This document shows positions 58,771-64,000 of a DNA stretch of 64,000 bases, piece after piece. The position numbers and the translations under genes were made by a program. Where the stretch lies: the NCBI GenBank assembly GCA_030524545.1, contig JAUNGM010000023.1:1-64000 (forward strand), read 5' to 3'. The number at the start of each line of letters is the position of its first letter. Within the stretch, counting starts at the first letter, position 1. The notes under the pieces are model-generated. The model did not search any database. It was not told the origin of the DNA and was given only the letters and a program-made list of their open reading frames with translations. Source of the stretch: Eubacteriales bacterium (GTDB taxonomy: Bacteria; Bacillota; Clostridia; Lachnospirales; Lachnospiraceae).

Positions 58771-59690
58771 TGAACGGATATATTGTATTAACCGTATTTC
58801 TGTTAGCAGGATGTGCGATAGCATGTATATGGATGAAAAGGTATTACCAAAACAGGATGGAAGCAACCTATCAGGAACTGCTCCTGAAATTGGATAGAGC
58901 TATTGGCGGGGAAATTCAGAATACTGTTTATGATGAATCAATGGATGCGGCAGTTACAGAGCGCTTGAATAGAGTTGTTCAGATATCCGGGATGAATCAA
59001 GAGAAAGCGGAAAGTGAAAGAGATACCATAAAGTCTTTGATTTCGGATGTCTCCCATCAGGTAAGAACACCTCTTACGAATATCATGCTTTATGTAGGTC
59101 TTTTGCAGGAACAGGATTTAGATAGGAGCACGATGCTCCTGGTAGATAAAATTCAAAAGCAGTCTATGAAATTGGATTTCTTTATGAAAGAATTGGTGAA
59201 ATCATCCTATGCCGAGCAGGAAATGATTTCCATTCATCCGGAAATGACAGGTGTGGAAGAAATTATAAACACAGCCTGCCAGATGGTAGAATTGGCTGCA
59301 TTAAAAAAGAGAATTGATATTGTAACGGAAGTGACAGAAGCACCTTGTTATGCTGATAAAAAATGGACAACAGAAGCAATTGGGAATGTTCTGGATAATG
59401 CGGTCAAATATTCTCCGGAAGATTCACAAGTAAAGGTGAGCATGATCCCTTATGAATCATTTATCTGTATTCAGATTGCGGATCAGGGCATCGGAATCAG
59501 AGAGGAAGAGCAAGGGATGGTCTTTGAACGGTTTTATCGTTCTAAGGATGTCAGTAGTGAGCCGGGATTTGGAATAGGGCTTTATCTGGTAAGAGAAGTT
59601 CTGGTTAAACAAGGAGGATATGTAAAGATAAAATCTGAAATTGGAAAAGGTACTACAGTCCAACTGTATTTATCCCGTTATGAAGCATAG
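58770..59690 (+). CDS. Sensor histidine kinase, BceS-like (module 3)
   Basis: A 306-residue kinase with one clear N-terminal membrane helix (3-22), phospho-accepting H96 in SDVSHQVRTPLTNIM, N-box AIGNVLDNAVKYSPEDSQVK, G1/G2 DQGIGIREEEQGMVFERFYR and FGIGLYLVREVLV. BceS-type kinases have little sensor domain and read the flux of their ABC transporter. That fits the ABC genes downstream. ATG 58770 overlaps the regulator stop. Confidence 0.93.
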   Translation: MNGYIVLTVFLLAGCAIACIWMKRYYQNRMEATYQELLLKLDRAIGGEIQNTVYDESMDAAVTERLNRVVQISGMNQEKAESERDTIKSLISDVSHQVRTPLTNIMLYVGLLQEQDLDRSTMLLVDKIQKQSMKLDFFMKELVKSSYAEQEMISIHPEMTGVEEIINTACQMVELAALKKRIDIVTEVTEAPCYADKKWTTEAIGNVLDNAVKYSPEDSQVKVSMIPYESFICIQIADQGIGIREEEQGMVFERFYRSKDVSSEPGFGIGLYLVREVLVKQGGYVKIKSEIGKGTTVQLYLSRYEA

Positions 59691-59699
59691 ATATTTCTG

Positions 59700-59731
59700 A
59701 ATGCAGCCAGACATACGGCTGCATTTTGCAT
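59700..59731 (+). terminator. Rho-independent terminator after the kinase gene
   Basis: ATGCAGCC (59701-59708) pairs with GGCTGCAT (59717-59724), followed by TTTGCATTT. In all three modules the kinase and ABC genes are separated this way. Confidence 0.8.
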
Positions 59732-59832
59732 TTACGCGGAGAATGTGTCAAAATTGTCATCTTCACGAAAGATTTGAGAAAGAATCCTCTGCTATTCTAT
59801 GCAATGAAAAAACAAAGAAAGCAGGTGTATCA

Positions 59833-60528
59833 ATGAACATACTGGAAACAGAGAATTTAAAGAAATATTATGACGTGGGAGAAATTCAGGTAAAAGCGCT
59901 GGATGGAATTACTCTGTCTGTCAAAAAGGGAGAGTTTCTTGCAATTGTAGGAACTTCCGGCAGCGGAAAATCGACACTCTTGCATATGCTGGGAGGATTG
60001 GATATCCCTACCTCCGGGAGGGTTGTTGTAGACGGTAAAGATATTTCTAAAATGGCAAAAGATGAGCTGACCATATTCCGTAGACGAAAGATTGGATTTG
60101 TATTCCAAAATTATAATCTGCTTCCGCTTATGAATGTGTATGAAAATATTGTATTGCCGATTAAGCTGGATGGCATTCAGCCTGACGGTCAATACGTGGA
60201 GCAGATTATTGAAATGTTGGGTTTAAAGGAAAAGAAATACGCAATGCCGAACCAGTTGTCTGGCGGACAGCAGCAGAGAGTTGCTCTGGCGAGAGCATTG
60301 GCAACAAAACCCGCTATCATTCTTGCTGATGAGCCGACCGGCAATCTGGACAGCCGCACCAGTCAGGATGTCCTGGGCTTAATGAAGACTACCGGACAGC
60401 GTTTTGGGCAGACCATCGTAATGATCACCCATAATGACGAAATTGCTCAGATGGCGGGCAGAATCATACGCCTTGAGGATGGGAAACTTTGTGGAGGTGG
60501 CAACGAATATGCTGAAGGTGAAGAATAA
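59833..60528 (+). CDS. ABC transporter ATP-binding protein (module 3)
   Basis: A 231-residue BceA-type ATPase: Walker [23 protein letters not shown], signature LSGGQQQRV, Walker [15 protein letters not shown] 59833 after AAGCAGGTG. It overlaps the permease start by 20 bp. Confidence 0.94.
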   Translation: MNILETENLKKYYDVGEIQVKALDGITLSVKKGEFLAIVGTSGSGKSTLLHMLGGLDIPTSGRVVVDGKDISKMAKDELTIFRRRKIGFVFQNYNLLPLMNVYENIVLPIKLDGIQPDGQYVEQIIEMLGLKEKKYAMPNQLSGGQQQRVALARALATKPAIILADEPTGNLDSRTSQDVLGLMKTTGQRFGQTIVMITHNDEIAQMAGRIIRLEDGKLCGGGNEYAEGEE

Positions 60529-63019
60529 AAAGATCATTGATGAGATTGCCAGGACAACTTATAAGGCCAACAAAAAAAGAAATTTTCTCACTATTTTTGC
60601 AATTATTTTGACTACATTTTTGATTGCTGCTGTTATGGCACTCGGTGTAAGCTACTGGAATACCATTTCTGAACGTCAAATCCGTATGGAAGGAATGGAC
60701 TATGACATCGAACTGAGTGAACCACGGGAAGATCAGGTGGAAAAGATCCGTTCCATGGACAGTGTGGAATATGCCGGTGTTGCTGTCAAGTGTGTGATGC
60801 TGGAACAATACCGGGATAAGTCATTGGATAAGACCAGACTTTACTGGTTGGATGATACCTGTTGGGAAAAGCAGACCGTTCCCGCCCTGGAAAGCTATGA
60901 AGGAAGTTACCCGCAAGAGGAAAATGAAATTATGCTTTCAACAAGCACCCTGAAAGCGATGGGAATCTCAAATCCGGAAATTGGCATGAATCTTTCTGTT
61001 ACCTATTTTACTCTTGCGGAAGACTCTGACGGTGGATTGCTGAAAAAGCAATTTGTCCTGTGCGGCTGGTTTACTGATTATAGCAGAAGTATGAGAGGGT
61101 TTGTGTCCAAAGATTTTTTTGAAACCACCGGTGTCAGGCAGACCGATTTTACAGAAGGGGCTTTAAAGATCACACTTAAAAATCCATTGTATTCGGAAAA
61201 CGATATTATCAGGATGCAGAATGCAATTAATCTGGATCATAATCAGTTGATTAGTGGTGATTATGATACGATTTCAAATTTTTGCAGGACAGTAGTCATA
61301 CTTGCAGCCATGTTGCTTATGATTTTTTCCAGCGGATATTTGTTTATCTATAATACATTGTATATCTCTGTCTCTAAAGACATCCGTTATTATGGCCAGC
61401 TTAAGACGGTTGGAATGACATCCGTACAGCTAAAAAGAATGATTTATCAACAGGCAATATGGAATGCCCTGATCGGAATTCCACTGGGATTGCTTGGAGC
61501 AGTTATGGTTGCCAAAATGATACTTCCGCAGTTATTGAATCTTATCAATCCCGGACTTTCTTCGTTCAATGACATTGCAGGTGTACAAATATGGGTGTTC
61601 TTACTTGCAGGATTTTTTGCGCTTTTTACAAATCTATTCAGCAGTAAAAAGCCGGCAAAAATGGCAGGAGAATGTTCGCCAATTGAAGCACTTCGGTATA
61701 CCACAGTTGGGAAAAGAAGAAAAGATCATAAGCGTGAAAGTGGTTCCATGTATTCGATGGCATGGCAGAACATGTTTCGGGACAAAAAGCAGGCTGCTAT
61801 TATTTTCACATCTTTTATCATTACAATATCGATTTTTCTGGTTATAAATGTAATGATTCATGAAAATGATGCAAAACTTATTTTGAATGAAACTTACACC
61901 TATGACGTAAGATTTCAAAATGAAACAACACTGGAAGAAAATCTGCCGCTTATCACAGATGATAAGATATCCGGAATAAAGAAGATAGACGGTGTAAAAT
62001 CAGTAGGAAAGGTAACTTCTACCGAGGTTATCATCCCTTATCAGGAAGAGGTTTATGGAGAATATTATAAAGAATTGTATCAGTCCAGATACAGTCCGGG
62101 TAACTATGAAGAGGATATGAAATTATATCAGCAAAATCCTGCTAACCCTTATTTTACTGCCCGATTTATCAGTGTGGACGAAAGCGGTTTTGAAATTTTA
62201 AATCAAAGTTTAGGAAATATTGTCGATAAAGAGGACTTTGAAAATGGAAAAATTGCAGTAGTTACCAAGGCTTTTACAGAAGGTGACAATGGGATAACCG
62301 GGAAAACAGTACGGTTCTGCCTTCCTGATGGAAGAAACCCATCCGAAGAACATACGATTCAGATCGCAGCCGTAGGCGGTATCAACAGTTATCCTGCATT
62401 TTTTTCAGGCGGTATTACACCGGATCTGGTTGTCAGTGAAAAATATGCGAAGGAGCTTCTGGGAGACCTATATACGGAACTGATTAATGTAGAATATGAG
62501 GAACCATTTTCAAAAGAGACAGAGCAGAAAGTGAAAGCCGTTTTTGAAGATGACAAGCAGATTTCTCAGGATTCTAAATTAGAGCGGTATTCGGAAATGA
62601 AAAATTCGGAAAGCCAGGTGAAGGTATTGGGCAGCAGCCTGGGATTTATCGTTGCCATACTGGCAATATTAAATTACCTTAATACGATGGCAGCCGGTAT
62701 ACAGAATCGTTCCAGGGAATTTGCAACTTTGGAGAGCATTGGAATGACAACGAAGCAGATAAAGAAGATGTTACGGGTAGAAGGTGTTGGGTATGCAGCA
62801 ATTTCAATTATCATTTCGCTAATCGTAGGACTTCCGGTCAGCTATGCTGTTTTCAATAGTATGAACCTTTATCGGATTTCATTTTCTATTCCGTGGATAA
62901 GTAATGTTATTTTGTTTGGTAGTGTACTCGTTTTGTGCAGGATCGTACCGGTGCTTATTTACCAAAAAACCCAAAATTTAAGTATCATTGAACGTCTTCG
63001 GAATGGTGAAGACCAGTAA
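60509..63019 (+). CDS. FtsX/BceB-type ABC permease (module 3), intact
   Basis: An 836-residue permease: N-terminal helix (FLTIFAIILTTFLIAAVMAL), large extracellular domain, FtsX block (YYGQLKTVGMTSVQLKRM), second half with extracellular loop and final block (MAAGIQNRSREFATLESIGM). Ends NLSIIERLRNGEDQ. ATG 60509 with GGAGGTGG 9 bp upstream. Complete, forming a transporter with the ATPase at 59833 and sensed by the kinase at 58770. Confidence 0.94.
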   Translation: MLKVKNKKIIDEIARTTYKANKKRNFLTIFAIILTTFLIAAVMALGVSYWNTISERQIRMEGMDYDIELSEPREDQVEKIRSMDSVEYAGVAVKCVMLEQYRDKSLDKTRLYWLDDTCWEKQTVPALESYEGSYPQEENEIMLSTSTLKAMGISNPEIGMNLSVTYFTLAEDSDGGLLKKQFVLCGWFTDYSRSMRGFVSKDFFETTGVRQTDFTEGALKITLKNPLYSENDIIRMQNAINLDHNQLISGDYDTISNFCRTVVILAAMLLMIFSSGYLFIYNTLYISVSKDIRYYGQLKTVGMTSVQLKRMIYQQAIWNALIGIPLGLLGAVMVAKMILPQLLNLINPGLSSFNDIAGVQIWVFLLAGFFALFTNLFSSKKPAKMAGECSPIEALRYTTVGKRRKDHKRESGSMYSMAWQNMFRDKKQAAIIFTSFIITISIFLVINVMIHENDAKLILNETYTYDVRFQNETTLEENLPLITDDKISGIKKIDGVKSVGKVTSTEVIIPYQEEVYGEYYKELYQSRYSPGNYEEDMKLYQQNPANPYFTARFISVDESGFEILNQSLGNIVDKEDFENGKIAVVTKAFTEGDNGITGKTVRFCLPDGRNPSEEHTIQIAAVGGINSYPAFFSGGITPDLVVSEKYAKELLGDLYTELINVEYEEPFSKETEQKVKAVFEDDKQISQDSKLERYSEMKNSESQVKVLGSSLGFIVAILAILNYLNTMAAGIQNRSREFATLESIGMTTKQIKKMLRVEGVGYAAISIIISLIVGLPVSYAVFNSMNLYRISFSIPWISNVILFGSVLVLCRIVPVLIYQKTQNLSIIERLRNGEDQ

Positions 63020-63076
63020 GGGCGGGCGATGCTTTACTTAGCACAGCATCCATCAAGTTTCAGATGATGTGATTAT

Positions 63077-63125
63077 GAGCCGATAGCAGGCATTTGGAAA
63101 CAGATGCAGCGATCGGCTCTATTGT
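63077..63125 (+). terminator. Terminator of module 3
   Basis: GAGCCGAT (63077-63084) pairs with ATCGGCTC (63112-63119), followed by TATTGTTG. Confidence 0.7.
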
Positions 63126-63189
63126 TGTGTAAATTAAACAGTACGGCTTGTAAACCTCAAATTGCTATGTATGATCAGTCAAAGAAGGT

Positions 63190-63380
63190 GAGGAGGCGAT
63201 TGATGTGTGTTTGGCAATACAACAAATGAATGAGGAAGCGGCTCAGAAAGAAAGGATTTCTACACTGTTCGCTAACATTAAGAACCTTATGGAAAAATGG
63301 GATGGTCTGCGGAACAGTCTATGGATGTATTAAGCGTTTCCGACAGTGACCGAAAGGCACTTTGGCAGTTGCTTAAATAA
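63190..63380 (+). pseudogene. Rpn-family nuclease, frameshifted C-terminal remnant
   Basis: EEAIDVCLAIQQMNEEAAQK, ERISTLFANIKNLMEK and, after a one-base loss near 63297, GWSAEQSMDVLSVSDSDRKA. This is the variable tail of an Rpn protein like that at 56474. Confidence 0.75.
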
Positions 63381-63393
63381 AATGCAGAATGAG

Positions 63394-63431
63394 CCGGGCA
63401 GTATCAATCAAACAGATACTGCCCGTTTTTT
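63394..63431 (+). terminator. Rho-independent terminator
   Basis: CGGGCAGTATC (63395-63405) pairs with GATACTGCCCG (63415-63425), followed by TTTTTT. Confidence 0.88.
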
Positions 63432-63477
63432 ACACTAGGAAATATCATGATTTGAGGTACGGCCAGATTCTAACGTA

Positions 63478-63522
63478 GGTGGCTGTCCGAGGATGCTGTT
63501 CACATTGGAGCAGACTGACACC
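63478..63522 (-). pseudogene. Relaxase C-terminal scrap
   Basis: GTGGCTGTCCGAGGATGCTG and the following bases match 57380-57420 inside the relaxase remnant. Confidence 0.6.
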
Positions 63523-63599
63523 GATTGAAGCGATTAGGACAGTGTAAACAGCAATTTTCGTTACAAAGAGTATGTTCCTTTTATCAAAGAGGAACAGAG

Positions 63600-63931
63600 T
63601 ACAATTATTTTACAGAACACTGGGCAGGGAGAAAAATTCGGTAGAAATTCCGGTGCTTGGGTTTACACAGGAAACTCCGGTTTTAAGGGAAGAGTATGCG
63701 AACTATGATATTCTCTAATACATTGGGGTTTCTGCGTCAGAGAAAGAGAGAATTTGCACAGTAATGTCTGTTGGTTTTATGATAACGGCAAGTTATCTGA
63801 ATCCGATGGAATTTTTGGTGAAGGTTCCGATTGTAATATTTATTCTGGCTATTTTCGGATTTGCCGCTTTCGCTTATTATATCGGTGGAAAACAGATGCT
63901 GAACTGCAGCTTGACGGCTAATTATAATTAG
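63600..63931 (+). pseudogene. FtsX-type ABC permease of another subfamily, C-terminal fragments
   Basis: Pieces in different frames: LRQRKREFAQ (around 63736) and, after a deletion, MITASYLNPMEFLVKVPIVI then FAAFAYYIGGKQMLNCSLTA ending at TAG 63929. These resemble the end of FtsX permeases that pair with TetR-type regulators. The stop codon lies inside the operator of the next gene. Confidence 0.6.
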
Positions 63932-63962
63932 CTTATAATAAGCGTAGCTAATTTTGATTAGC
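63911..63962 (+). promoter_or_regulatory. Promoter with two 16-bp palindromic operators
   Basis: TTGACG (63911-63916), 17 bp, TATAAT (63934-63939). Operator 1, the perfect palindrome GCTAATTATAATTAGC (63917-63932), fills the spacer. Operator 2, GCTAATTTTGATTAGC (63947-63962), lies just downstream, 30 bp centre to centre. AAGGAGG follows. Confidence 0.9.
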
Positions 63963-63977
63963 CAAGGAGGTATAGGT

Positions 63978-64000
63978 ATGACAACAAAACAAAAAATCTT
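63978..64000 (+). CDS. Start of a probable TetR-family regulator (cut by window end)
   Basis: ATG at 63978 behind AAGGAGG, then TTKQKI. The opening and the palindromic operators suggest a self-regulated TetR/AcrR-type repressor. Only seven codons are visible, so this is a guess. Confidence 0.4.

Noticed and set aside
1..64000. Whole mosaic being a chimeric assembly
   Set aside because: Duplicated pieces differ by many substitutions rather than being identical, and junctions occur inside otherwise continuous sequence. Real rearrangement is more likely, though the G16 tract deserves a read-level check.

Overview
The window looks like accessory DNA from a low-to-mid GC Gram-positive gut anaerobe, most likely a Lachnospiraceae (Blautia/Ruminococcus/Dorea-like) Clostridium. 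The reasons are strong AGGAGG ribosome sites, sigma-A promoters, BceAB-like transporters with LytTR or OmpR regulators, small conjugative-element proteins (HTH_16, a sigma-like HTH plus zinc-finger protein), siphophage tail genes, and many small GNAT, NUDIX, VOC and DUF proteins. No rRNA, tRNA or CRISPR array was seen.

Layout. 1-2.3 kb: minus-strand AraC regulator, EamA exporter and DUF2000 unit, partly repeated at 33.5 kb and 37.1-38.3 kb. 2.4-8.4 kb: a conjugative-element HTH gene, then a LytTR two-component system with an ABC transporter whose permease carries a nonsense codon and is cut off by a mobile-element fragment. 8.4-8.9 kb: a remnant of a type III toxin-antitoxin locus (CptIN-like), with RNA repeats, terminator and truncated toxin. 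9-46 kb: a mosaic in which pieces of a siphophage tail module (tail-assembly chaperone, tape measure, DUF6711 protein, distal tail protein, amidase) alternate with runs of unrelated one-gene units. Those units include nucleoside phosphorylase, VOC, GNATs, NUDIX, methyltransferases, FMN-binding proteins, MBL hydrolase, flavodoxin and yjdF with its riboswitch. Two phage-derived promoters, one after the chaperone gene and one after the DUF6711 gene, recur with different cargo behind each copy, and a short leader element recurs between unrelated cargo genes. Many genes are truncated and joined end to end. At 24.5-25.6 kb lies a compact locus with a strong promoter, two exact-length 52-nt RNA repeats, a terminator and a PBECR4-type nuclease ORF. 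It is organised like a type III toxin-antitoxin system but has an unrelated toxin. I consider it the best candidate for an undescribed system.

38.5-45.6 kb carries a PIN toxin with its antitoxin, a carboxymuconolactone decarboxylase family gene, more cargo, an HxlR regulator divergent from two FMN-binding proteins, and a zinc macrodomain/sirtuin pair. 45.8-50.3 kb has an aldo/keto reductase, a GH30 glycosidase, an XRE membrane regulator and a regulator-MATE chimera. 50.7-63.0 kb holds two further complete regulator-kinase-ATPase-permease modules. All three such modules start from nearly the same promoter (TTGAGA, 17 nt, TATAAT). An Rpn-family nuclease gene lies between the second and third. 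The window ends with decayed Rpn, relaxase and permease remnants and the start of a probable TetR-family gene behind a double palindromic operator.

The regulator/ABC modules probably sense and export or detoxify peptide antibiotics. The cargo genes look like small-molecule modification and detoxification functions carried by decayed phages. Functional statements rest on family recognition by eye; no database search was run.
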